Below, in pieces: positions 40,845-49,269 of a stretch of 64,000 nt of DNA (position 1 is the stretch's first letter; each line of letters opens with the position of its first letter). Where the stretch lies: positions 620,001 through 684,000 of the forward strand of contig CAVZWN010000001.1 in assembly GCA_963779055.1 (NCBI GenBank). The letters run 5' to 3'. The position numbers and the translations under genes are program-made. Below the pieces are notes generated by a model. That model saw only the letters and a list, made by a program, of their open reading frames with translations. It was not told the origin of the DNA and did no database searches. The DNA comes from Sulfurimicrobium sp963779055 (GTDB taxonomy: Bacteria > Pseudomonadota > Gammaproteobacteria > Burkholderiales > Sulfuricellaceae).

Positions 40845-43022
40845 ATGAATACCGATTTTCATGACGATTCCTGGCATATTCCGCATGACATTCAGTTGCG
40901 CGAAGATTCGTTACTGAATTGCCTCGTAGTACTTACCAAACTCTGGAATAAACCTTTTTCTCCCGATGCACTGGTTGCCGGCCTTCCCTTGGTGGGGAAC
41001 CGGCTGACGCCGGAATTGTTCCTCAGGGCGGCCTGGCGAGGGGGCCTCTCGGCTAAGATTGTTAGCCGGAAGCTGGATGCGATTCCCGACCTGGTTTTAC
41101 CTGTAGTACTCCTGCTAAAAGACAAACAGGCCTGCATTCTGGTCAGCAAGAATCAGAATGGGACCCTGCAGATAATCCACCCGGAAACCGGCGTGGGCAC
41201 AACGGAAATGACAACCGGGCAACTGGATGAGTTGTACACCGGTTATGCCATCTACTCAAAGCCGGCGTTTCGCTTTGAAGATCGTATATTCCACTCAAAA
41301 GCTTCTGGCAAAGCCAATAAATGGTTCTGGGATGTCCTGCAGGAATCCTGGCCCATCTATATCGATGTCATCGTTGCATCTCTGCTGATCAACGTTCTCA
41401 CCCTGGCAACATATTTCTTTGCCATTAACGTGTTTGACCGCGTCGTTCCCAACAATGCATTTGAAACCCTGTGGATTCTTGCAATTGGCGTAACAATTGC
41501 AATTATTTTCGATATGGGCCTGAAGATATTACGCAGCTATTTTACTGACCTTGCAGGGAAGAAAGCGGATGTTGTCCTTTCCGCCAACATCTATGAAAGA
41601 CTGCTTGGCATGCGCCTGACCGAAAAACCCGAGTCTGTTGGGTCTTTCATGGGAAACATGAATGAATTCAATTCGTTGAGAGATTTCATGACATCCACAA
41701 CGCTTCTGGCTTTTGTCGACCTGCCTTTCATCTTTATTTATATCGCAGCTATCTGGTGGATTGGCGGGCCGCTTGCCTGGATCCCAATGTCTGCGCTACC
41801 GTTCGGTCTGCTAATTGGCTATATGTTGCAGGGCCCGCTCGCCAATCTGGTTCGTGAAAATGTAAGGCTGGGGACGCAAAAACAGGCCACCTTGGCAGAA
41901 ACCCTGATGTGTCTTGAACCGATCAAGGCGTTTGGCGCAGAGGGGCCCATGCAATCCAAATGGGAAAATCAGGTTGGCGAAGTCGCAAACATGGGGCTAA
42001 AGGCGCATGTTTACTCGGCTGTAACCGCAAACCTGTCGTGGTTCGTTCAGGAGATGTCAACCGTTGCGGTGATCGTTTATGGTGTCTATCTGATCGCCGA
42101 TCATGAAATTACGCTGGGCGCCTTGATCATCAGCTGGGTGTTAACGCGTCGCACGCTTGCCCCGCTCGGGCAGATCGCTACCTTGATGACACGCTACCAG
42201 TATGCACGTGATGCACTGAAGTTTTTTGACCGGATGATGGATCTTCCAATAGAAAGGCCCGCTGGCAAGTCTTTCGTCAGCAGAGCCAAGCTGGAGGGTA
42301 AAATCGAGTTCCGCGATGTTTCCTTCAGCTACCCCGGCAACTCCGTACCCGCCCTGAACAAGGTGTCTTTCACCATTCAGAAAGGCGAGCGCATTGGTAT
42401 TGTCGGCCCCATTGGCTCCGGCAAGACCACCATTGAAAAGCTGATTTTAGGTCTCTACCAGCCCAGCTCGGGAGCCATTCTGATTGATGACATCGACATT
42501 CACCAGATCGACCCGGCCGACCTCCGCCGCGATATCGGTTATGTACCCCAGGATATCATTCTGTTCTACGGAACCGTGCGAGAGAACATCATGATTGCCG
42601 CACCCTACGCTCGCGATTCCGACATGCTGCGTGCCGCCGACATTTCGGGTGTTTCCGAGTTCGTAAAGCATAATCCCAAGGGATATGACCTGGCGATTGG
42701 CGAACGCGGAGAAAGCATGTCTGGGGGGCAAAAACAGACCATAGCAATTGCGCGTGCATTGCTGAGATCACCACCAATCCTGATTTTTGATGAACCTACC
42801 AACTCCATGGACCCCCATACCGAACGCCTTCTCATGGAACGGATTTCACAAAACATGGAAGAAAAAACGCTCGTCCTTGTCACCCACCATCATTCAGTAT
42901 TACCACTTATAAAACGGCTGATTGTTCTGGATAACGGACAGGTCGTAGCCGATGGCCCAAAGGAACAGGTTCTGGCCGCACTAACGGAGGGCAAGATCAA
43001 TGTCGCCCAAAAACCGAACTGA
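40845..43022 (+). CDS. lapB: LapB-like type I secretion ABC transporter (permease/ATPase)
   Basis: 725 residues. N-terminal C39-peptidase-like domain (about 15-140) without the catalytic Cys (reads NCLVVLTKLW), as in LapB/HlyB transporters that do not cleave a leader. Membrane domain about 165-455, ATPase domain with Walker A GPIGSGKTT, signature MSGGQKQ, Walker B ILIFDEPTNS. Together with LapC and LapE it should export the retention-module adhesin encoded downstream. It overlaps lapC by 23 bp. Confidence 0.9.
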   Translation: MNTDFHDDSWHIPHDIQLREDSLLNCLVVLTKLWNKPFSPDALVAGLPLVGNRLTPELFLRAAWRGGLSAKIVSRKLDAIPDLVLPVVLLLKDKQACILVSKNQNGTLQIIHPETGVGTTEMTTGQLDELYTGYAIYSKPAFRFEDRIFHSKASGKANKWFWDVLQESWPIYIDVIVASLLINVLTLATYFFAINVFDRVVPNNAFETLWILAIGVTIAIIFDMGLKILRSYFTDLAGKKADVVLSANIYERLLGMRLTEKPESVGSFMGNMNEFNSLRDFMTSTTLLAFVDLPFIFIYIAAIWWIGGPLAWIPMSALPFGLLIGYMLQGPLANLVRENVRLGTQKQATLAETLMCLEPIKAFGAEGPMQSKWENQVGEVANMGLKAHVYSAVTANLSWFVQEMSTVAVIVYGVYLIADHEITLGALIISWVLTRRTLAPLGQIATLMTRYQYARDALKFFDRMMDLPIERPAGKSFVSRAKLEGKIEFRDVSFSYPGNSVPALNKVSFTIQKGERIGIVGPIGSGKTTIEKLILGLYQPSSGAILIDDIDIHQIDPADLRRDIGYVPQDIILFYGTVRENIMIAAPYARDSDMLRAADISGVSEFVKHNPKGYDLAIGERGESMSGGQKQTIAIARALLRSPPILIFDEPTNSMDPHTERLLMERISQNMEEKTLVLVTHHHSVLPLIKRLIVLDNGQVVADGPKEQVLAALTEGKINVAQKPN

Positions 43023-44421
43023 GCAACCTGATTCTCAAGCCGACGAAGGCGTCATTGGAAGCATTTACCAGCGTTTTGTCGCGAATGCCTGGAATACAAA
43101 GAACACCCAGTTGCATGAAGACATTGATTTCATGTCGGAGCAAAATGCGGCTTCACTGATTTGGCCCCACTTTTTTTCTCATATCCTGTTATGGACAGTA
43201 TTTCTTTTTATTGTCATTGGGCTGATCTGGGCCAGCCTAGCGACTGTTGATGAAATTACCGAGGCTTCGGGCAAAGTAGTCCCCTCCAGCCAGATGCAGA
43301 TCATTCAGAATCTCGAGGGCGGGATTGTCTCAAAAATAATGGTTCAAGTAGGCCAGGTGGTCAAAAAAGGCCAACTGTTGATGCAACTCGACGAAACCCG
43401 CTTCTCCTCGTCAGACAAGGAAAACCAGGGGAAACTGCAGAGCCTGCAGACCAGGATTGCCCGCTTAACTGCAGAAGCTTATGACAAGCCCTTTGAGGCG
43501 CCAGCACAACTGCTTAAAGAAAGACCTGAACTTGTCGAGCACGAACACTCCCTTTATCTGGCACGAAAACAGGAGCTCCAGGCAAACATCTCCGTATTGC
43601 AACAGCAGGCAGGCCAACGCAGCCAGGAAATTTCCGAAAAGAAGGCCAGGGAGGCGCAAATTTTGCAAAGCCTGAAACTGGTTACCCAGGAGCTGACCAT
43701 GACACGTCCGCTGATGCAGCAGGGCGTAGTTTCCGAAGTGGAAATACTGCGCCTTGAAAGACAAGTCAATGATTTAAAAGGGGACCTTGAATCAACGCGT
43801 ATTTCAATCCCGAGATTATCGGCCAGCGTGCAGGAAATTCGTAACAAGATAGAGGGCCTGAACATGAAATTCCGCAGCGATGCGATGAATGAATTAAGTC
43901 AGGCTCGTACTGAATTTGCCAGCGGATCAGCCATAGATATGGCAATCGGTGACCGCCTCGCCAGAACAGCCATCCGCTCCCCGGTCAATGGAATCATCAA
44001 TCAAATCAAGGTAAACACGGTTGGCGGCGTCACTCAACCAGGAATGGAACTGATGGAGATCGTTCCCATTGAAGACAACTTGCTGATTGAAGCGCGCGTT
44101 CGCCCATCGGATATCGCTTTTTTGCGTCCAGGCCAGGAAGCTACCGTTAAAATTTCCGCTTACGATTACTCAATTTACGGAGGCTTCCCGGCAGTTCTTG
44201 AAATGATCAGCGCGGACACGATCATGAACGAAAAGGGGGATGCCTTTTATCTGATCAGAGTAAGAACCAAGTCAAATACCCTGACAAGAACAAAAGAGCC
44301 GATGTCTATCATGCCCGGCATGTTAGCCACTGTAGACATCAAAACCGGGAAAAAAACCATCCTGCACTACATTCTCAAGCCTATCGTCAAAACCAAGGAC
44401 AAGGCATTGAGGGAACGATAA
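43000..44421 (+). CDS. lapC: LapC-like HlyD-family membrane fusion protein
   Basis: 473 residues. One membrane helix (about 58-80), then a split biotinyl-lipoyl/hairpin structure: SGKVVPSSQMQIIQNLEGGIV, long alpha-helical coiled coil (about 140-290), and the closing RTAIRSPVNGIINQIKVNTVGGVTQPG (in pieces), the hallmark of type I secretion adaptors. It bridges LapB and the outer-membrane LapE. The start ATG has GGAGGGC 6 nt upstream, inside the lapB 3' end. Confidence 0.92.
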   Translation: MSPKNRTEQPDSQADEGVIGSIYQRFVANAWNTKNTQLHEDIDFMSEQNAASLIWPHFFSHILLWTVFLFIVIGLIWASLATVDEITEASGKVVPSSQMQIIQNLEGGIVSKIMVQVGQVVKKGQLLMQLDETRFSSSDKENQGKLQSLQTRIARLTAEAYDKPFEAPAQLLKERPELVEHEHSLYLARKQELQANISVLQQQAGQRSQEISEKKAREAQILQSLKLVTQELTMTRPLMQQGVVSEVEILRLERQVNDLKGDLESTRISIPRLSASVQEIRNKIEGLNMKFRSDAMNELSQARTEFASGSAIDMAIGDRLARTAIRSPVNGIINQIKVNTVGGVTQPGMELMEIVPIEDNLLIEARVRPSDIAFLRPGQEATVKISAYDYSIYGGFPAVLEMISADTIMNEKGDAFYLIRVRTKSNTLTRTKEPMSIMPGMLATVDIKTGKKTILHYILKPIVKTKDKALRER

Positions 44422-44503
44422 ATAGAGAAAAAAGTTCAACAGCCATCATTTTCCACATGATCACAAAAAGACAAAGTGCAGTTTCGAGCCACGGAGAAAT
44501 GCA

Positions 44504-45190
44504 GTGATTTTACTGGCAAGCGACAACATAGATATTCTTAGCAAGTGGGGCGCAATGCTGCGGAATTTACATCAAATTTCAGTAGCAGCAAGCCTGGACG
44601 AATTAAAAAATAAACTTGCGATCTCATCACCCGACTGTGTCGCTTTTGACCACGCCCTCGCCCCTCAAAACCTGCTCGAAGCTGTAAAACAAATTCGCAG
44701 TGCAAACCACCAGACAAAGATCGTGCTATTAACTGAACCGGAGTTTCAGCATTCCGACCAGGAAATCCTGGCCTTGCTGAAAGCTGGCATCCGCGGGTTT
44801 TGCCCCTATGACACGAATGCCGAATTGATCTCAAAAGTGCTGGGCGCACTGGAGCAAGGGCAAGTCTGGGTGAGGAGCAGCTTTATCCCCACCCTGATTG
44901 ATGAACTTTCCAAAAAGACAAAAAACAACATAAACGCCCCTCACAATGCATCCGGAGAACACGCGGCAGAAACTGATTCAGGATGTCAAAGTCTGCTCAC
45001 TGAACTCACTCCAAGGGAAAAGGACGTTGCCATTCTGGTTGGCCAGGGTGAATGCAATAAACGTATTGCACAATGCCTGGAAATATCCGAGCAAACTGTC
45101 AAAGCGCACTTGACTACCATTTTCCGTAAACTCAATGTCACTGACCGGGTCCGCCTTGCACTGCTAGTGACTCACCCCCCCCTACCTTAG
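44504..45190 (+). CDS. LuxR/NarL-type response regulator inside the lap cluster
   Basis: 228 residues, start GTG 44504 with GGAG 10 nt upstream. The N-terminal receiver-like domain (1-~120) is atypical: the region of the phospho-acceptor reads CVAFDHAL, so a single Asp is present, but the acidic pocket near the start (MILLASDN) is reduced. The C-terminal LuxR HTH (about 165-225) is normal: LTPREKDVAILVGQGECNKRIA and QTVKAHLTTIFRKLNV. No histidine kinase is nearby. Position between lapC and lapA suggests control of the adhesin gene. Confidence 0.85.
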   Translation: MILLASDNIDILSKWGAMLRNLHQISVAASLDELKNKLAISSPDCVAFDHALAPQNLLEAVKQIRSANHQTKIVLLTEPEFQHSDQEILALLKAGIRGFCPYDTNAELISKVLGALEQGQVWVRSSFIPTLIDELSKKTKNNINAPHNASGEHAAETDSGCQSLLTELTPREKDVAILVGQGECNKRIAQCLEISEQTVKAHLTTIFRKLNVTDRVRLALLVTHPPLP

Positions 45191-45293
45191 TCCGCAATAC
45201 TCCAGTCCAATAGACGGCCACCTCCACTAGGAATCTAATGACTACAGAAGTTGATTTTTAATTCACATAATTTCTAGGTTGAGGGAGGTTATC

Positions 45294-46751
45294 ATGAGCA
45301 CCACCAACACCCCGTCTGGCTCAAATGCCATGACAGCAAAATCCATAGGAAAAGTTAGTGCCTTGACAGGTGAAGTTAAAGTCATTGGCGCTGACGGTGT
45401 CACGCGCCAACTTCAGATTGGCGACCTTGTTTTTGCAAACGATCAAATCTTAACTGGCTCCGTCGCTGCCGTTCAGATCGAGTTTCTGGATGGAAGCCGG
45501 TTCGACATGGGCCGAGATAGCCAGACCGTATTGAATGCTGACATATTCAACCCAAATGCAGCACAGACTGCGGGCGGAGTGGATGATATTCAGGCACAGA
45601 TCGCGGCTGGCGCCGACCCGACTCAGGTAGCTGAAGCAAGTGCAGCAGGCGCCGGGAGCGGTTCTGAAGGCGGTCACAGTTTTGTCTATGAAGAGCAATC
45701 CGGTGCCCGAGGCGATGTTAACAGTGGATTCAAAACAGCCGCGCTGTCTGTTGATTTGACGCCACCGCCGGCCGTGCTTGCCGAGCCGTTGCCTTTAACT
45801 CCCGTTTCTGATGACGACGATGACTCGGACAGCGATACGGATATCGATGCTGACGCCGATGCTGATGCCGACTGTGATGCTGACGCTGACGCTGATGCCG
45901 ATGCCGATGCCGATGCCGATGCAGACGCAGATGCCGATGCAGATGCCGATGCAGACGCAGACGCAGACGCAGATGCCGATGCAGATGCCGATGCCGATGC
46001 CGATGCAGACGCAGATGCAGATGCAGATGCAGATGCAGATGCTGATGCCGATGCCGACGCAGACGCAGACGCAGATGCCGACGCAGATGCCGACGCTGAT
46101 GCTGATGCTGATGCTGATGCTGATGCCGACGCAGACGCAGACGCAGATGCCGACGCAGATGCTGATGCCGACGCAGACGCCGACGCAGATGCCGACGCAG
46201 ACGCAGACGCCGACGCAGATGCCGACGCAGATGCTGATGCTGATGCCGATGCAGACGCTGATGCCGATGCCGATGCCGACGCAGACGCCGATGCCGACGC
46301 CGATGCCGACGCAGATGCAGATGCTGATGCAGATGCTGATGCAGATGCTGATGCAGATGCAGACGCCGATGCAGATGCAGATGCAGATGCAGATGCGATG
46401 CTGATGCAGACGCCGATGCAGATGCCGACGCTGACGCTGATGCAGACGCAGATGCCGACGCTGATGCCGACGCCGATGCTGACGCCGATGCTGACGCCGA
46501 TGCTGATGCCGATGCCGATGCTGATGCTGATGCTGATGCTGATGCAGACGCCGATGCAGACGACGACTCAGATGACGACAATGGCCAGGGTGAAAGGGGC
46601 TTCCTCAGCGAAGGAGATGTATTTACAGGAGGAGAAGGCGGCGGTCAGCGGCGGTGGCGGCGGTCACGGAGGCGAAGGCGGAGGCGGAGCGCCTTGGCCC
46701 GTACCACCAGACTTCTTCGATCCCCCAGTTGATCCTGGTGATGTAAGTTAA
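45294..46751 (+). CDS. LapA-like retention-module protein with giant Asp-Ala repeat
   Basis: About 485 residues from ATG 45294 (GAGGGAGG 5 nt upstream). The N-terminal retention module (~10-125) has the family pattern GKVSALTGEVKVIGADG, GDLVFANDQILTG, IEFLDGSRFDMGRD and a LapG-type dialanine site (EASAAGAG). After an acidic linker (SDDDDDSDSD) come about 90 Asp-Ala dipeptides. At 46396 one base is missing from a GATGCN unit and the frame switches to Met/Gln/Thr/Pro/Leu-rich repeats, then ends in a Gly-rich tail (HGGEGGGGAPWP) and FFDPPVDPGDVS. There are no RTX or Ig-like adhesin domains. The frame break may be a sequencing error in the repeat. Confidence 0.8.
   Translation: MSTTNTPSGSNAMTAKSIGKVSALTGEVKVIGADGVTRQLQIGDLVFANDQILTGSVAAVQIEFLDGSRFDMGRDSQTVLNADIFNPNAAQTAGGVDDIQAQIAAGADPTQVAEASAAGAGSGSEGGHSFVYEEQSGARGDVNSGFKTAALSVDLTPPPAVLAEPLPLTPVSDDDDDSDSDTDIDADADADADCDADADADADADADADADADADADADADADADADADADADADADADADADADADADADADADADADADADADADADADADADADADADADADADADADADADADADADADADADADADADADADADADADADADADADADADADADADADADADADADADADADADADADADADAMLMQTPMQMPTLTLMQTQMPTLMPTPMLTPMLTPMLMPMPMLMLMLMLMQTPMQTTTQMTTMARVKGASSAKEMYLQEEKAAVSGGGGGHGGEGGGGAPWPVPPDFFDPPVDPGDVS
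45841..46600 (+). repeat. Hexanucleotide GAYGCN tandem repeat (~125 units)
   Basis: About 760 bp made almost entirely of GA(C/T)GC(N) hexamers encoding Asp-Ala. Third positions vary in no fixed order, with short local runs (for example repeated GATGCT or GATGCA), as expected from slippage plus point drift. One unit is 5 bp long (46392-46396). Such repeats expand and contract easily and can be collapsed in assemblies. Confidence 0.95.
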
Positions 46752-46813
46752 AGGGCGGGGTTGAGGCACCGAAGCAATGGTGTCTCAACTTCTCTAACAA
46801 ATGCAGTTAATTG

Positions 46814-46848
46814 ACGTGGTGCGGTTATTGACTGCACCACGTTTTTTT
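46814..46848 (+). terminator. Rho-independent terminator after the lapA-like gene
   Basis: Stem ACGTGGTGC (46814-46822) and GCACCACGT (46834-46842) with an 11-nt loop and a seven-T run (46842-46848). It separates the adhesin gene from lapE, so lapE probably has its own promoter in the AT-rich 46860-47010 stretch (TTGACA at 46863; no convincing -10 partner). Confidence 0.88.
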
Positions 46849-47015
46849 ATTTTTCTTCACCATTGACAATAATCAGCCATCCAGCAAAATTAAGCACAAT
46901 ATTTCCAAAATAGCCTGGTTAAGGACTTGAATTTTTGACCAAATATTAGTAAGGTTGATAAGGGTTTATACTGTAATGCTATTGCTGTTGCTTAACTTAG
47001 AATAGGGGAATAATC

Positions 47016-48359
47016 ATGAAACAAAAAAACATAGTTACCTTGGCAATGCTTCCATGCTTGAGTTTATGCGTAGCAAGCCAACTGCAAGCAGAACCGCTCA
47101 AGGATGTAGTCGAAAAAGTCATCAAGACCAATCCGGATGTACTCGCGACAACGCAACATCGTCTATCCGTTGATCAGGAACTAAAGGGCGCAAAAGGCGG
47201 ATATTTCCCCAAGGTTGACTTGACGCTGGGCTACGGAAAAGAGCGAACAGACACCCCTTCCACTCGTGCAGCCGGCCTGAACAACCCCGAACTCACCCGG
47301 CGCGAGGCCGAGCTGAAGTTGAGTCAAATGCTATTTGACGGCTTTGGCGTTCAAAGTGAAGTAAACCGGCAAAAAGCCCGTCTGAATTCATCCGCCTATA
47401 TGGCCTATGGGGTTTCGGAAGAAATCAGTCTGAATGCCATTGAAGCCTACATCGAAGTATTGCGTCAGCAAGAACTTGTGGGCCTGGCCAAACAAAACAT
47501 GGAAAACCACCAGCGCACCCATGATCAGATCAAATTACGGAGCGAAAGTGGCGTGGGTCGCAAGGCTGATCTGGAGCAGTCACAAGGCAGGTTGTCTCTT
47601 GCAAAATCCAATTTGCTCGCTGTTGAGAGCAGCTTGAAAGATGCGGAGTCAAAATATTTCTATGTGGTAGGCAACGCACCCGACCAGCTGACCAAACCCG
47701 CAATACAGCAGGCATTGCTCCCTAAAACAGAAGCAGAAGCCATTGAGATCGCAGTTAACAATCACCCGATCCTGAAGTCCGCACTCTCCGATGTTGAAAG
47801 TGCACAGGCACAGCACAAAGCCGCAAAATCCCTGCTTTATCCCCGTTTGGACCTGGAGCTTTCCGCATCTCAAAACCAGGATGTTTCAGGCTTTGCAGGC
47901 GACTATGACAACACACAGGCAATGCTGCGTCTGCGCTATAACCTCTTCAAGGGCAAATCCGACATGGCCAGGGTTGACCAAACCTCCCTGCTCACTCAGG
48001 AGGCAACCCAGGTATCCAACCGTTCCCGGCGTCAGGTAGAGCAATCGACGAAAATGTCCTGGAATGCCTACACCACGGCCAGCGAACGTCTCACTCCTTT
48101 GAAAGATTTTGTAACTGCGAGTGAGGCCACGCGAGAGGCTTATGGCAAACAGTTCAATCTCGGCCAGCGCACTTTGCTGGATTTGCTTGATAGTGAGAAC
48201 GAGTATTACACCTCGCGCACATCTTATGTGACCGGGCAATACACGCATCTTTTTGCTTCCTTCCGTCTCCTGCAGAACGAAGGCCGTCTGCTTGAATCCC
48301 TGGGAATTCCGTTGCCAGAAGAAGCCATAGCACCAGCCGAAGAAAAGAAATCGAATTGA
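47016..48359 (+). CDS. lapE: LapE-like TolC family outer-membrane channel
   Basis: 447 residues with a signal peptide (to about residue 25, ending LQAEP). Two TolC-type repeats of long helices; motifs GYFPKVDLTLGYGKER, RREAELKLSQMLFDGFG and, in the second half, SLLYPRLDLELSASQ, AMLRLRYNLFKGKSD. Pfam OEP family of type I secretion. Outer-membrane exit for the adhesin. GGGGAA lies upstream of the ATG. Confidence 0.92.
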   Translation: MKQKNIVTLAMLPCLSLCVASQLQAEPLKDVVEKVIKTNPDVLATTQHRLSVDQELKGAKGGYFPKVDLTLGYGKERTDTPSTRAAGLNNPELTRREAELKLSQMLFDGFGVQSEVNRQKARLNSSAYMAYGVSEEISLNAIEAYIEVLRQQELVGLAKQNMENHQRTHDQIKLRSESGVGRKADLEQSQGRLSLAKSNLLAVESSLKDAESKYFYVVGNAPDQLTKPAIQQALLPKTEAEAIEIAVNNHPILKSALSDVESAQAQHKAAKSLLYPRLDLELSASQNQDVSGFAGDYDNTQAMLRLRYNLFKGKSDMARVDQTSLLTQEATQVSNRSRRQVEQSTKMSWNAYTTASERLTPLKDFVTASEATREAYGKQFNLGQRTLLDLLDSENEYYTSRTSYVTGQYTHLFASFRLLQNEGRLLESLGIPLPEEAIAPAEEKKSN

Positions 48360-48370
48360 TCCGGAAATAA

Positions 48371-48417
48371 GGGGCTGCTAAAGAGTACGTCAATATTTTG
48401 ACGAACTCGGCAGCCCC
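48371..48417. other. Long near-perfect hairpin between lapE and lapG
   Basis: GGGGCTGC (48371-48378) pairs with GCAGCCCC (48410-48417), and the inner part GAGT-A-CGTCAA-TATT-TTGACG-A-ACTC pairs almost completely, giving about 18 bp of stem with small bulges. No T run follows, so it is not a standard terminator. It may stabilise the lapE mRNA end, attenuate lapG, or be a REP-like element. Confidence 0.6.
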
Positions 48418-48486
48418 CCATCAGCAGACGCTCAAAAGTGTTACTGCTGGTAGTTAAACACTTTCTCAGTGAGGCTTGGTTGAGGT

Positions 48487-49209
48487 GTGTTGCGCTTATT
48501 GATCCGATTTAATGGCAAAAGCTTGAGACCATGTTTCCTGCACATTTCACCCAGAGCATGGACACTCTTGATTTGGGCAATCGCCCTTGTTTTTATTGCG
48601 CCGGGACTAGCGGAACGAATCGATCTGTCCGACAAGGTGCTGGCATTTGTTGGAAAAAAATATGGCGCGTCTGCACGCAATCGTGTGACCGACTGGAAGC
48701 GCCTGATAGAAAACAACAGCAATAAATCAGAAGTTGAAAAACTGGAACAGGTTAACCGGTTCTTTAACCAGACGCCTTTTGTTTCAGACATGGAACACTG
48801 GGGCAAGGAAGATTACTGGGCAACACCGATAGAAATGCTGGCAACCAGTGGTGCTGACTGCGAAGATTTTGCCATAGGCAAATATTTCACGCTGGTGCAA
48901 CTGGGTGTGCCGATCAAGAAATTACAGATCACTTATGTGAAGGCCAGGAACTGGAATCCTATCAATCAGGCGCATATGGTGCTGGCCTATTACTCTTCTC
49001 CCGAAGCCGTACCCGTTATCCTGGATAATCTGATCCCTGAAATCAAGTCCGCATCTCTCCGCAAGGATCTGACTCCGGTGTACAGTTTCAATGGTGAAGG
49101 ATTGTGGCTGGCCAAGGAACGCGGGCTGGGTAAAAACGTAGGCGGATCGAATCGAATCAAGCTGTGGACGGATCTCAGCAGCCGAATGGGAAAAGAAACC
49201 GATGACTAG
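48487..49209 (+). CDS. lapG: LapG-like periplasmic cysteine protease (BTLCP)
   Basis: Cuts the retention-module adhesin at its dialanine site and so releases it from the cell surface. About 240 residues; GTG 48487 assumed, and TTG at 48490 or 48499 are possible because no ribosome site is decisive. Hydrophobic export segment WTLLIWAIALVFIAPGLA. Catalytic triad in GADCEDFAIGKY (Cys), NQAHMVLAYY (His) and VILDNL (Asp). Downstream of lapE and 60 bp before lapD, as in the Pseudomonas lap system. Confidence 0.92.
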   Translation: MLRLLIRFNGKSLRPCFLHISPRAWTLLIWAIALVFIAPGLAERIDLSDKVLAFVGKKYGASARNRVTDWKRLIENNSNKSEVEKLEQVNRFFNQTPFVSDMEHWGKEDYWATPIEMLATSGADCEDFAIGKYFTLVQLGVPIKKLQITYVKARNWNPINQAHMVLAYYSSPEAVPVILDNLIPEIKSASLRKDLTPVYSFNGEGLWLAKERGLGKNVGGSNRIKLWTDLSSRMGKETDD

Positions 49210-49269
49210 CATTCCTGGCATTCAGCCTGTCATATTCCGGGACTGCCCCCTGTCAATGAGGATGCAATC

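Noticed and set aside
45811..46404. Plus-strand Met/Gln/Pro/Thr repeat reading frame inside the lapA-like gene
   Set aside because: Shifted reading of the same hexanucleotide repeat; the Asp-Ala frame is continuous with the retention module.
45730..46581. Long minus-strand reading frame rich in Ala-Ser and His-Leu repeats opposite the lapA-like gene
   Set aside because: It is only the reverse reading of the GAYGCN repeat, which has few stops; it has no recognised domain and no ribosome site.
46863..46972. Promoter for lapE (TTGACA at 46863, TATACT at 46967)
   Set aside because: The two boxes are not at a workable distance from one another or from good partners; only an AT-rich leader can be stated.
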